Positions 1 through 5,724 of a stretch of 6,275 nt of DNA are shown here, piece after piece. The notes under the pieces were generated by a model. That model was not told where the DNA came from. It worked only from the letters and a program-made list of their open reading frames with translations, and searched no databases. This DNA comes from Candidatus Hecatellales archaeon ex4484_218 (lineage in GTDB: Archaea; Thermoproteota; Bathyarchaeia; Hecatellales; Hecatellaceae): the NCBI GenBank assembly GCA_002254975.1, contig NJEB01000036.1, forward strand, positions 1 to 6,275, read 5' to 3'. A program made the position numbers and the translations under genes. Every line of letters begins with the position of its first letter. Position 1 is the stretch's first letter.

Positions 1-192
1 CATACTGGACATCTACATGTTTTCGGTTACACAAACTATAAGGGTATTTGGCTTGTAAATTCTGGATGCTGGCAAAAACAAACAAGCTACCAGAAAAAAA
101 TGGGGATAACCCCTGTTTTCGGTGTTATACCTATTATCAACCTTAAAACCTTAACCCAAACAACCATAGATTTTAAAAATATGAGCTTATAA
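1..192 (+). CDS. polB: DNA polymerase II (PolD) small subunit DP1, C-terminal fragment
   Basis: Frame 1 is open from the first base to a TAA at 190-192 and gives the last 63 residues of a protein that starts outside the window. The fragment opens with TGHLHVFGY, followed by YKGIWLVNSGCWQKQT and GITPVFGVIPIINL. This matches the end of the DP1 phosphodiesterase domain: the GHxH motif is the last metal-binding motif of its Mre11-like 3'-5' proofreading exonuclease, and the LVNSGxWQxQT and P-x-x-x-x-P-I/V-I/V-N/D-L blocks are typical of the extreme C terminus. DP1 is the proofreading partner of the large catalytic subunit DP2 in the archaeal replicative polymerase PolD. The gene converges on the DUF99 gene with 12 nt between the stop codons. 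The assignment is by motif recall without a search. The truncation is due to the window edge and is not a defect. Confidence 0.85.
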   Translation, partial: HTGHLHVFGYTNYKGIWLVNSGCWQKQTSYQKKMGITPVFGVIPIINLKTLTQTTIDFKNMSL

Positions 193-206
193 GCTAAAAA
201 TTTTTT
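184..206. terminator. Palindrome plus T/A run between convergent genes
   Basis: AGCTTATAAGCT at 184-195 is a perfect 12-bp palindrome that overlaps the DP1 stop codon. It is followed by AAAAA (196-200) and TTTTTT (201-206). On the + strand the T run follows the palindrome. On the minus strand the five T's come directly after the DUF99 stop, just before the palindrome. A shared bidirectional terminator is plausible. Archaeal termination relies mainly on T-rich tracts, so the role of the palindrome is uncertain. Confidence 0.4.
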
Positions 207-765
207 AGTTAACCATCCCTAAACCATGAGCTATAAGATTGGCTACCCTTAAAGGTTCAGGTCTAACACCAAAAACAGTTAAATGTTTAACTAGTTTTTC
301 AGCTTCCTCAACCTTTAAACCAAAACAATAAACATAAACAATTTTCTCGTTAACTTTTAAAGGAGAAGGTTTACCAGCCTTCCTAACAATGCTAAGTCTT
401 TCCATCCAATCTTTGAAGTGTTTTTTAAGTGCAAACTCAACAGCTTTATCATCCGGCTTTTTCGGGTTAACTATCAAAATGGGAACCTTAAATTGATTAA
501 GTATTTTTTCTGGGTCTACTAGGTTAAAACCAGCATAAGCAATTGAAGCCAACATTATAACATCCAATTTATCCCTTATTTTCCGGATAATTTTGGATAA
601 ACACATGGTTGCATCCAAACCATCAACAGTAACATAAGATAAAAAAATCTTTTCAATTTTGAAATCATCGGCTAAAACACAAACAAGAAAGGTTTTACCT
701 TTTCTTTTACTCCAAAAAAACTTACTCTTAAAACCTCCATCCTCAACAGCCAAAATCCTAACCAT
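205..765 (-). CDS. DUF99 / UPF0215 family protein (endonuclease V-like fold)
   Basis: This 186-aa protein matches the archaeal DUF99 (UPF0215, COG1628) family, whose members are usually about 180-220 aa. Visible family blocks are EDGGF (residues 8-12), TVDGLDAT (46-53), YAGFNLVDP (77-85), a PDDKAVEFALKKHF segment in the middle, and PEPLRVANLIAHGL near the C terminus. Structures of the family are related to endonuclease V, but no activity or substrate is established, so a role in nucleic-acid metabolism is inference. The ATG at 763-765 is preceded on the minus strand by GAGG at a spacing of three bases, with GGAAGG further out, which supports this start. The gene lies 107 nt downstream of cdvB on the same strand and could be read from the cdvB promoter. 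No signal peptide or membrane segment is visible. Confidence 0.85.
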   Translation of the reverse strand: MVRILAVEDGGFKSKFFWSKRKGKTFLVCVLADDFKIEKIFLSYVTVDGLDATMCLSKIIRKIRDKLDVIMLASIAYAGFNLVDPEKILNQFKVPILIVNPKKPDDKAVEFALKKHFKDWMERLSIVRKAGKPSPLKVNEKIVYVYCFGLKVEEAEKLVKHLTVFGVRPEPLRVANLIAHGLGMVN

Positions 766-872
766 AAACCTCTAAACCTTCCTCTAAAACAGTATAGTCT
801 TCACTAAACCAAAAAATAGTTTTCGTAAAAAGAGGATGGAAGTTTTGGTTAATGAATGCCAGAATTAAACAA

Positions 873-1523
873 TTATTCTTTATCCGGAGATTTTTCAGCA
901 GCCTGAAAAGATGGAAGTGGGATATCCGGTAGATTTTCCTTTATTCTTTGTTCAGCAACAGCACTTGCAGCTTGAAGTATTTTTTGGGCTTCCTCATTGT
1001 AGGTTTCAAAATCGTAGGAGGCTCCTGTTGCCTCACCAGCTTCAACAACAAGACCATTTAATGTATCCCCAATTACTCCTAGTTCATAGGAAACCTCAGG
1101 CATTATCCCTGAAAGCTGATTTTTAAGAGAATGAACAACACCAGTAACAGGTGCCATAGCACCTACAACATCACCAAACTCCCTAATAGTTTCAAGTCTT
1201 AAAGTAACCTGTTCAATAGCATGTTGACTTCTAAGCAAAACCCTAAGAACCCTTCTAACCTCCATACATTCATTCGCATAAATTTTAGCTCTTTCCTCAT
1301 CTCCCCTAGATAAAGCCTCTGAACATTTGTTGAATAAATCACGGTCCTTATACTCCATCTTTCTACCAAGATTTTCCAGTTTTGTTTGGATAACATTCAA
1401 CCTATAAATTGAATTGGAAAGTCTTTCTTTTAAAGGAGGTTTACGACGAAGCTTATCACCAATCCTCCCAAAAATTGTACTTCTATCCTTTCTTTCCCAG
1501 TTTTTTAGAAACTTTGAAGACAA
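873..1523 (-). CDS. cdvB: ESCRT-III / Snf7-family protein (CdvB-like)
   Basis: This 216-aa protein has the features of archaeal CdvB paralogues. It has a basic N terminus (KNWERKDRS, then KLRRKPPLKERL) suited to membrane binding. Residues about 30-190 form a long helical Snf7 core with the typical YANECMEVRRVLRVLLRSQ, RLETIREFGDVV and GIMPEVSYELGVIGDTLN segments. A short proline-rich tail LPDIPLP (198-204) resembles a MIM2 motif that docks on the MIT domain of the Vps4-type ATPase CdvC. CdvB proteins polymerise on membranes during Cdv-type cell division. No C-terminal winged helix follows, unlike the Sulfolobus CdvB that recruits to CdvA, so this looks more like a CdvB1/2-type paralogue. The start is a TTG at 1521-1523, preceded by GGGGA about six bases upstream. 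No in-frame ATG lies upstream before a stop. No cdvA or cdvC gene is in the window. Confidence 0.88.
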   Translation of the reverse strand: MSSKFLKNWERKDRSTIFGRIGDKLRRKPPLKERLSNSIYRLNVIQTKLENLGRKMEYKDRDLFNKCSEALSRGDEERAKIYANECMEVRRVLRVLLRSQHAIEQVTLRLETIREFGDVVGAMAPVTGVVHSLKNQLSGIMPEVSYELGVIGDTLNGLVVEAGEATGASYDFETYNEEAQKILQAASAVAEQRIKENLPDIPLPSFQAAEKSPDKE

Positions 1524-1544
1524 AGCAAATCCCCAACTAACTAG

Positions 1545-1566
1545 CTTAAAAACATAATATAAAATT
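1545..1566 (-). promoter_or_regulatory. Likely cdvB promoter (TATA-like elements)
   Basis: Read on the minus strand, TTTTATATT (1557-1565) lies about 38 bases before the TTG start of cdvB. A second element, TTTTTAAG (1545-1552), lies about 26 bases before it. The first would give a short leader that contains the GGGGA site. The second would give a nearly leaderless transcript. The positions fit archaeal TATA spacing, but AT-rich DNA makes such matches common. Confidence 0.35.
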
Positions 1567-1641
1567 TCACAACCAAAAAATACGTAGCAGAAACATTAAA
1601 ACAAAAAAATTCAACAAAAATTTCATCTAAAAAATGTAAAA

Positions 1642-1686
1642 CTTGCAACCTTAAACCTTAAAAATTTAAAAACAAACAATTAAAAA
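1642..1686 (-). terminator. T-rich termination tract after nth
   Basis: Read on the minus strand, the sequence directly after the nth stop has several T runs: TTTTTAATT, TTTGTTTTTAAATTTTT and further T-rich DNA. This is the form of a typical archaeal factor-assisted/T-tract terminator. It suggests that nth and cdvB are separate transcription units, in line with the TATA-like elements seen next to cdvB. The whole 1524-1686 gap contains no credible gene. Confidence 0.4.
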
Positions 1687-2340
1687 TTACCTTTTAGAAG
1701 GACAAAAATTTTTGATAGGGCAAACATCACATTTTGGTTTTAGGGCGCCACAATATCTTTTACCTAAAGTTAAAAGTAAAATATGAGCTTCAGCCCTTTT
1801 TTTAGGTGGAATAAGTTTTTCATAAGCAACCCGAACAGAATCATAATTCTTAGAATTTGAAATCTTCAATCTTTTAGCCAAAGTAAATAAATGTGTATCA
1901 ACAGGGAAAACAGGCATCCCACCTGAAAAAGCTAAAAGAACATCAGCTGTTTTCTCACCAACACCAGGCAAACTAAGTAAAACTTTTCTAGCATCTTGTA
2001 AAGGTAAATTGAAAATTTTTGAAAAATCTCCAGAAAATTTTTTTAAAATTTCATTTGAAACTTCCTTAATTCTTTTAGCTTTAATCCTCCATAAACCAGC
2101 AGGTTTTATCAATTCCTCAATTTTTCGACTATCAACTTTCACTAGAACTTTAGGAGTTAATTCTAAATTTTTTTCAAGTCTTTTGTATGCTTTAAGACTG
2201 TTTTTGTCAGATGTATGTTGACTTAAAATTGTTGCAATCAAAAGTTTGAAAGGGTCTTCAAGACTCCAATCTATCTTCCCAAAATTTTTCTTCAAAATTG
2301 TAAGAATTTTAAGCATTTGTTTTTTATCTATTTTTTTCAA
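1687..2340 (-). CDS. nth: Endonuclease III, HhH-GPD DNA glycosylase/AP lyase with 4Fe-4S cluster
   Basis: This 217-aa protein has all the hallmarks of endonuclease III, a bifunctional base-excision-repair enzyme that removes oxidised pyrimidines and cleaves the abasic site. The helix-hairpin-helix is LPGVGEKTA (residues 124-132), with K130 in the position of the catalytic lysine. The downstream VDTH places D148 as the catalytic aspartate. The C terminus carries C197-x6-C204-x2-C207-x5-C213, exactly the 4Fe-4S spacing of Nth. LSQHTSDKN (39-47) is the conserved loop near the N terminus that faces the DNA. The length matches the family (about 210-230 aa). The ATG at 2338-2340 has a strong GGGAGG site six bases upstream on the minus strand. 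It is divergently transcribed from the proteasome-chaperone-like gene. Confidence 0.95.
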   Translation of the reverse strand: MKKIDKKQMLKILTILKKNFGKIDWSLEDPFKLLIATILSQHTSDKNSLKAYKRLEKNLELTPKVLVKVDSRKIEELIKPAGLWRIKAKRIKEVSNEILKKFSGDFSKIFNLPLQDARKVLLSLPGVGEKTADVLLAFSGGMPVFPVDTHLFTLAKRLKISNSKNYDSVRVAYEKLIPPKKRAEAHILLLTLGKRYCGALKPKCDVCPIKNFCPSKR

Positions 2341-2346
2341 GAGGAG

Positions 2347-2352
2347 CCTCCC
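2347..2352 (-). promoter_or_regulatory. Shine-Dalgarno site of nth
   Basis: On the minus strand this is GGGAGG, separated by six bases (CTCCTC) from the nth ATG. It fixes the start at 2340. It is the best Shine-Dalgarno match in the window. Confidence 0.7.
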
Positions 2353-2380
2353 TAAAGTTCTAATTCTACTTTCTTCAACT

Positions 2381-2394
2381 ACTATTTTAAGGGT
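2381..2394. promoter_or_regulatory. Compact divergent promoter region with TATA-like element
   Basis: Only 61 bp separate the divergent starts at 2340 and 2402. On the minus strand TTAAAATAGT (2381-2390) lies about 45 bases before the nth start. It could act as its TATA box, giving a leader of about 20 nt that includes GGGAGG. On the + strand GGGT (2391-2394) may serve as a weak Shine-Dalgarno site seven bases before the ATG at 2402. No convincing + strand TATA box was found at the right distance. Confidence 0.3.
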
Positions 2395-2401
2395 ATGGTT
2401 G

Positions 2402-2740
2402 ATGGTGTTTCCTAAAACAAGACTTAAATCTATGGAGAAAAACGGAAAAAAATTTAATGTTTATTTGGTTGAATTTGAAAATGCTGTTTTCGGATTCTTT
2501 TTTGAAGAGGAAAACTGGAAAATTGGAACCTTAGCAATAGCAACACCTAAAACTAATTTAACAGTTGCATCTTCAACAGTTATTCTTGGTTATAAAAACG
2601 CAAATCTTACTCGAATATTAGCTGAGCATCTTGCATCAAAATTTAGAAAAATAGCTTTCTCATCAGTGTTTATTTATCTGGAAAACGATATTCATACCAG
2701 TAAAATTCTTCTTGAACTAGCAAAATCAATTGAAGTTTAA
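2402..2740 (+). CDS. Putative PAC3/PAC4-like proteasome assembly chaperone
   Basis: This 112-aa protein resembles the small archaeal relatives of eukaryotic proteasome assembly chaperones PAC3/PAC4. The pattern is a beta strand pair with WKIGTLAIATP (residues 39-49), a turn with SSTVILGYKN (57-66), a helix TRILAEHLASK (70-80), a strand KIAFSSVFIYL, and a C-terminal helix. Eukaryotic PAC3/PAC4 form a heterodimer that helps build the 20S alpha ring. Whether archaeal members do this is not established, so the role is inference. The open frame extends upstream to 2246 inside nth, but the ATG at 2402 follows GGGT at seven bases and removes the overlap with nth. A second ATG at 2432 is possible. 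It sits 17 nt before the HD gene, so the two are probably co-transcribed. The family call is by recalled motifs only. Confidence 0.6.
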   Translation: MVFPKTRLKSMEKNGKKFNVYLVEFENAVFGFFFEEENWKIGTLAIATPKTNLTVASSTVILGYKNANLTRILAEHLASKFRKIAFSSVFIYLENDIHTSKILLELAKSIEV

Positions 2741-2757
2741 AGGGTGAAAACTACTCC

Positions 2758-4053
2758 TTGAAAAGAATAGGAGAAATTAAAGACCCTGTTCATGGGTACA
2801 TTCATTTTACAGAAGTTGAAAAGGAAGTTATAGATTCCCCAACCTTTCAAAGGCTAAGAAGAATTAAACAGCTTGCATGTGCAGATTTAACCTATCCAGG
2901 AGCAGTACATACAAGATTTGTTCATTGTATAGGTACTATGCATGTATCCGGCTTAATAGGAAACCATCTTATGGAAAAAAATTACATTTCCATTGATGAA
3001 GTTCAAAAACTTAGACTTGCAGGATTACTGCATGATGTAGGTCATGGACCATTTTCCCATGTATATGAAGAAATTCTTGACAGATACACCAATCTAACCC
3101 ATGAAGACCTTGGTGAAAAAATTATTAAAGAAACTGAAATTGGAGATATCTTAGAAAAACATGGATATTCAAAACATGAAATCTCAAAATTAGCTGTTGG
3201 AAGACTGGATGTTAAAGAAAAAAAGTTTCTTAATCAGGTTATAGCTGGCCAATTTGCATCAGACATCATGGATTATCTGCTTAGAGATTCCTATTTTGCC
3301 GGTGTTGAATATGGCAGATTTGATGTTTACAGGTTGGTTGAATCTTTAGACCTTGTTGACAATAATCTAGCTGCAGATTATTCTGGAGCTTTTGGTGTTT
3401 TGGAAGCTTACATAATTTCTAGGATAGAAATGTTTAATGTTGTTTATTTTCACCGGACAGTTAGAGCAGCCAATGTTATGCTTGCACGTTCTATGGATTT
3501 TGCTCATGAAGAGTTAGGATTATGTCCTGTAAAATCATTAGAAGAATTTTTACTGCTTGATGATTACAAAACAATGTTAGCCCTAGAATCCCTTAAAAAT
3601 GAAACAAAAAACAATCTTGTAAAAGCCTACAAAATTTATTCGCATCTTAAAGAAAGGAAACTTTTCAAGAGCACCTATGAGTTAATTATCCATCAAAGAA
3701 ATGATTTTTTCACAAATTTAATCAATAAAGTTTCAATAAGAAAGAAAATTGAAGCTGAGATAGGTGAAAAAGCAAAAGTAGACCCAGATTATGTTGTTAT
3801 TGATGTACCCCAACTTTTATCAGTTCCAATTAACCCTGCTGAAAGAAAAAGGTCTGAAATCCTGGTTTATAAAAAAACCCCAGAAGGAAAGAAAACCCAA
3901 AGAATAAGGGAAATTTCACCCTTCTTATCCTCTCTCTCAGAATTTATAGATATTGTCAGAGTTTATACTTTACCTGAATACCGTAAAAAAGTTACAGAAG
4001 CCTGCGAAAAAATATTAAGTCCCAAATCTTTATCTGAGAGAATTTCCATGTAA
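2758..4053 (+). CDS. HD-domain phosphohydrolase, COG1078 / SAMHD1-like dNTPase family
   Basis: This 431-aa protein belongs to the HD superfamily COG1078, related to SAMHD1 and dGTPases. The N terminus has the family motif IKDPVHGYI (residues 7-15). The metal site is complete: H56 in RFVH, H92-D93 in GLLHDVGHGPFSH, and D169 in ASDIMDYLLRD. Residues that bind nucleotide in SAMHD1 also have counterparts: Q38-L39, R53, H96, H101, H115, Y173 and D177. Hydrolysis of dNTPs to deoxynucleoside and triphosphate is therefore likely, though relatives differ in substrate and in allosteric control. The C-terminal half (from about residue 200) is helical and lacks recognisable motifs. The start is TTG at 2758, with GGGTGA about eleven bases upstream. 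It follows the PAC-like gene by 17 nt. Likely cytoplasmic, with no membrane segment. Confidence 0.9.
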   Translation: MKRIGEIKDPVHGYIHFTEVEKEVIDSPTFQRLRRIKQLACADLTYPGAVHTRFVHCIGTMHVSGLIGNHLMEKNYISIDEVQKLRLAGLLHDVGHGPFSHVYEEILDRYTNLTHEDLGEKIIKETEIGDILEKHGYSKHEISKLAVGRLDVKEKKFLNQVIAGQFASDIMDYLLRDSYFAGVEYGRFDVYRLVESLDLVDNNLAADYSGAFGVLEAYIISRIEMFNVVYFHRTVRAANVMLARSMDFAHEELGLCPVKSLEEFLLLDDYKTMLALESLKNETKNNLVKAYKIYSHLKERKLFKSTYELIIHQRNDFFTNLINKVSIRKKIEAEIGEKAKVDPDYVVIDVPQLLSVPINPAERKRSEILVYKKTPEGKKTQRIREISPFLSSLSEFIDIVRVYTLPEYRKKVTEACEKILSPKSLSERISM

Positions 4054-4098
4054 CCAAAACTATCCAAAAAATCGAACACTCATACACGATTAAGACAA

Positions 4099-4110
4099 AA
4101 ATTTTTTAAC
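4099..4110 (+). promoter_or_regulatory. TATA-like element upstream of the 151-aa gene
   Basis: AAATTTTTTAAC lies about 50 bases before the ATG at 4156, within the 102-nt gap after the HD gene. With normal archaeal spacing it would start transcription near 4130 and give a leader of about 25 nt. The gene has only a weak AAAGAG purine stretch before its ATG. The element suggests a unit separate from the HD gene, but AT-rich DNA makes this call weak. Confidence 0.3.
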
Positions 4111-4155
4111 GGTTAAATTGAATACAAAATAGTATCCATTGAAATAAAGAGTTGA

Positions 4156-4611
4156 ATGAAAGCTTTGGAAATCAAAAAAAGCATTCAAAACGTAATAAAA
4201 TCAATGGAAAGAGACCCAATTTTAAAAATACTTTTAGAAAATAGCCATTTGACTAAAATACAGCTAGAAACTTTTTTAATTGACATTTTGTCAAAATATA
4301 ATCAAGAAAATAGAATAAAATCTGAAGAAAAGACTTATTTTAGAATTAGGGGAAAAGTTAGCAGAGGTTCTTTCAATAGAACGTTGAAACAAGCCAAAAA
4401 AAACATAATAAGGTCAATTTACACGATTTTACTCCTTGGATACCTTAAAATAGCTGATTCAACAACCTTAATTTTACGGCATCTAGAGATTTCAAACAGA
4501 CTAAGAGAATATGTTGAAATGCAAAAAGAACTAAGAGAGAATGTTGAAGGGAGAAACATGGTAAGAATAATACAAGAAGAATTGGAGAAAGCTTTGAAAG
4601 AAGAAATTTAA
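4156..4611 (+). CDS. Unrecognised basic, all-helical protein (151 aa)
   Basis: I do not recognise this protein with confidence. It appears entirely helical, without signal peptide or membrane segment. The most distinctive part is the basic stretch RIRGKVSRGSFNRTLKQAKK (residues 63-82), followed by NIIRSIYTILLLGYLKI (83-99). This resembles a recognition helix or tetraspan core with many positive charges and could bind nucleic acid. The C terminus (about 110-151) is highly charged and heptad-like (RLREYVEMQKELREN, then IIQEELEKALKEEI), consistent with a coiled coil or dimerisation helix. The ATG at 4156 has only a weak purine-rich leader. The gene sits directly before a dense TGTGA/TCACA repeat region, with its stop codon nine bases from the first repeat. 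A DNA-binding role is inference from charge and context. Confidence 0.7.
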   Translation: MKALEIKKSIQNVIKSMERDPILKILLENSHLTKIQLETFLIDILSKYNQENRIKSEEKTYFRIRGKVSRGSFNRTLKQAKKNIIRSIYTILLLGYLKIADSTTLILRHLEISNRLREYVEMQKELRENVEGRNMVRIIQEELEKALKEEI

Positions 4612-4667
4612 GATAAATAACATGTGACATTATGTGACATCACAAATCACAAGGGCCACATCACACA

Positions 4668-4689
4668 TCACAGTTAACATCAACTGTGA
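4668..4689 (+). repeat. Local hairpin TCACAGTT/AACTGTGA
   Basis: TCACAGTT (4668-4675) and AACTGTGA (4682-4689) are perfect 8-bp inverted complements around the six-base loop AACATC. It lies at the inner end of the left arm of the larger repeat. As RNA it would form a stem about 57 nt after the stop of the 151-aa gene, but no T run follows, so it is not a clear terminator. It may equally be a paired operator site. Confidence 0.6.
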
Positions 4690-4794
4690 CCTAAAATAGC
4701 AAAAAAATAAAGAAATTAAGCTCAATTCATGGATTAAAAAACAAAAATATGGGTTATTTTGGGCGAGAAAGAAGCTGTGATGTTAAACGTGACA

Positions 4795-4801
4795 TTTATA
4801 T
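4795..4801 (+). promoter_or_regulatory. Likely TATA box of the winged-helix gene, inside the TGTGA array
   Basis: TTTATAT lies about 58 bases before the ATG at 4856. Normal spacing puts the transcription start near 4825, inside the densest TGTGA cluster (4818-4841). A protein bound there would cover the start site, which would favour repression. The placement is inferred from spacing only. Confidence 0.35.
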
Positions 4802-4855
4802 GTGATGTTGTGCTACATGTGATTTGTGATGTGATGTCACATGTAACATAGATTG

Positions 4856-5572
4856 ATGGTGGTAGACTTGAATTTAAGTTTTGAGTTTCTTATTCTTCTA
4901 TGCGTGTTTTTAGCCGGATTGTTAATAGTTACTGCTTATTTTCGGGGGAAATGGTTAAAATTTTTGAAATATAATGCCCCTAACGACTTAATTCAATTGG
5001 TTGTTAACACATTAAATCAAAGGATAAAAGAATTAAATGGTAAAGTTGAGGATTCCATCTCAAAATTAGAAACCTATTTTTTAAAGGTAGAGGAATTAAA
5101 AGAGAGGGGGGAAGAAAATTCAGAAAAGATTAGAGAGCTTGCAGATGGGTTAAAAGATACCTTAAGAGCTCAAATTAGTTTAGCGAGGATGTTAAGGGTT
5201 CTGGACGAAAAGGTTCTTGGTTTGTCAAGGAAAATGGAAAAAAATATTTTTAAACAGAGTTTACCTGAAAAGAAGCTTGATGTTGAAAAAGGGAGTAAAT
5301 TTTTATCTCTTACAAGAAATCATGGAATGGGGCTTGCAGGTTTAACTCCAACCGAAATGAAGGTTCTTCGTGTTTTAGCTACTAGTGGACCTAAAACAGC
5401 TTCAGAAATCAGGGAGGTTATAGGTAAAACTAGGGAGCATTCAGCAAGATTGATGAAAAAACTTTTTCTTGAGGGATATGTTGAAAGAGATACCTCAACC
5501 ATCCCATACCTGTATAAGTTAAGTAGTAGAATAAAAGAAAATTTTGAATTTTCAACTGAAGAAAAACCCTAA
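4856..5572 (+). CDS. Membrane-anchored coiled-coil protein with C-terminal winged helix
   Basis: This 238-aa protein has three parts. A hydrophobic segment at about residues 9-29 (FEFLILLCVFLAGLLIVTAYF) followed by RGKW looks like a single membrane anchor. A heptad-rich helical region spans about 45-130. A winged helix-turn-helix of MarR-like type spans about 163-222 (LTPTEMKVLRVL, TASEIREVIGKTREHSARLMKKL, then the wing EGYVERD). The basic residues after the anchor suggest that the winged helix faces the cytoplasm, where it could bind DNA while tethered to the membrane. Its target is unknown. The start is uncertain: the ATG at 4856 has no Shine-Dalgarno site, a TTG at 4853 is in frame, and a TTG at 4868 has GGTGG five bases upstream. 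All three keep the anchor. The TGTGA array upstream suggests strong regulation, possibly by its own product. Confidence 0.8.
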   Translation: MVVDLNLSFEFLILLCVFLAGLLIVTAYFRGKWLKFLKYNAPNDLIQLVVNTLNQRIKELNGKVEDSISKLETYFLKVEELKERGEENSEKIRELADGLKDTLRAQISLARMLRVLDEKVLGLSRKMEKNIFKQSLPEKKLDVEKGSKFLSLTRNHGMGLAGLTPTEMKVLRVLATSGPKTASEIREVIGKTREHSARLMKKLFLEGYVERDTSTIPYLYKLSSRIKENFEFSTEEKP

Positions 5573-5574
5573 AC

Positions 5575-5600
5575 TCCACCCCTTTTTTTCCATTGGAAAA
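5575..5600. repeat. Left copy of 26-bp inverted repeat
   Basis: This copy starts three bases after the stop of the winged-helix gene and is the near-perfect reverse complement of 5725-5750, with two mismatches in 26. It reads TCCACCCC, a run of seven T's, then CCATTGGAAAA. Bases 5585-5601 form the palindrome TTTTTCCATTGGAAAAA with a single central base, the form expected for a dimeric regulator. The T run could also help terminate the gene before it. Confidence 0.85.
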
Positions 5601-5673
5601 ACATTTAACTGTATAATGAAAAAATTTAATGTAAAAAACTATACACTGCTAACTAAAACTTTAGATGATAAGG

Positions 5674-5684
5674 TTAATATTTTA
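5674..5684 (+). promoter_or_regulatory. Possible TATA element of the small HTH gene
   Basis: TTAATATTTTA lies between the two inverted repeats, about 75 bases before the ATG at 5754. A start near 5705 would give a leader of about 50 nt that holds only the right repeat copy. Other AT-rich stretches nearby, such as CAATATTTAG at 5691-5700, could serve instead. Confidence 0.25.
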
Positions 5685-5724
5685 AGCTCCCAATATTTAG
5701 CATCCGGGTAGCTAATTTTTCTAG

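Larger units (their letters stand above)
4620..4844. repeat. Nested inverted-repeat array of TGTGA/TCACA units
   Basis: The pentamer TGTGA or its complement occurs 13 times. TGTGA is at 4623, 4633, 4685, 4776, 4801, 4818, 4825 and 4830. TCACA is at 4640, 4647, 4661, 4668 and 4837. Four segment pairs are complementary and nested in order: 4620-4630 with 4834-4844 (11 bp), 4637-4651 with 4818-4832 (15 bp), 4658-4665 with 4801-4808 (8 bp), and 4674-4682 with 4778-4786 (9 bp). All four pairs are perfect. The core at 4690-4775 is AT-rich and free of the unit. The region may be a multi-site operator for the downstream winged-helix gene or a small inverted-repeat (MITE-like) element. A TAA lies just outside each end (4618-4620 and 4844-4846), too common here to call a target duplication. 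Confidence 0.85.

Noticed and set aside
911..1126. Open frame on the + strand within the cdvB region
   Set aside because: It lies wholly within cdvB on the opposite strand, and its glutamine- and leucine-rich product resembles an antisense reading with no family features.
2246..2401. Upstream extension of the PAC-like gene into nth
   Set aside because: It would overlap the 5' end of nth, which is firmly placed by its ribosome-binding site. The extra residues are antisense-like, and the ATG at 2402 has a suitable leader.
4445..4630. Minus-strand frame opposite the end of the 151-aa gene
   Set aside because: It is antisense to a better gene, has a low-complexity leucine/phenylalanine-rich product and runs into the repeat array.
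4633..4644. Bacterial CRP-type binding site
   Set aside because: The half-sites TGTGA and TCACA match the CRP consensus, but the spacer is two bases, not six, and the genome appears archaeal, so a CRP assignment is not justified.
4724..4735. AATTCATGGATT, repeated at 6217-6228
   Set aside because: A 12-base, AT-rich, nearly palindromic match in 6 kb is weak, and the flanks diverge, so it may be chance.
4620..4844. CRISPR array or tandem satellite
   Set aside because: The units are five bases long, irregularly spaced and in both orientations, with no equal-length spacers or long direct repeats.
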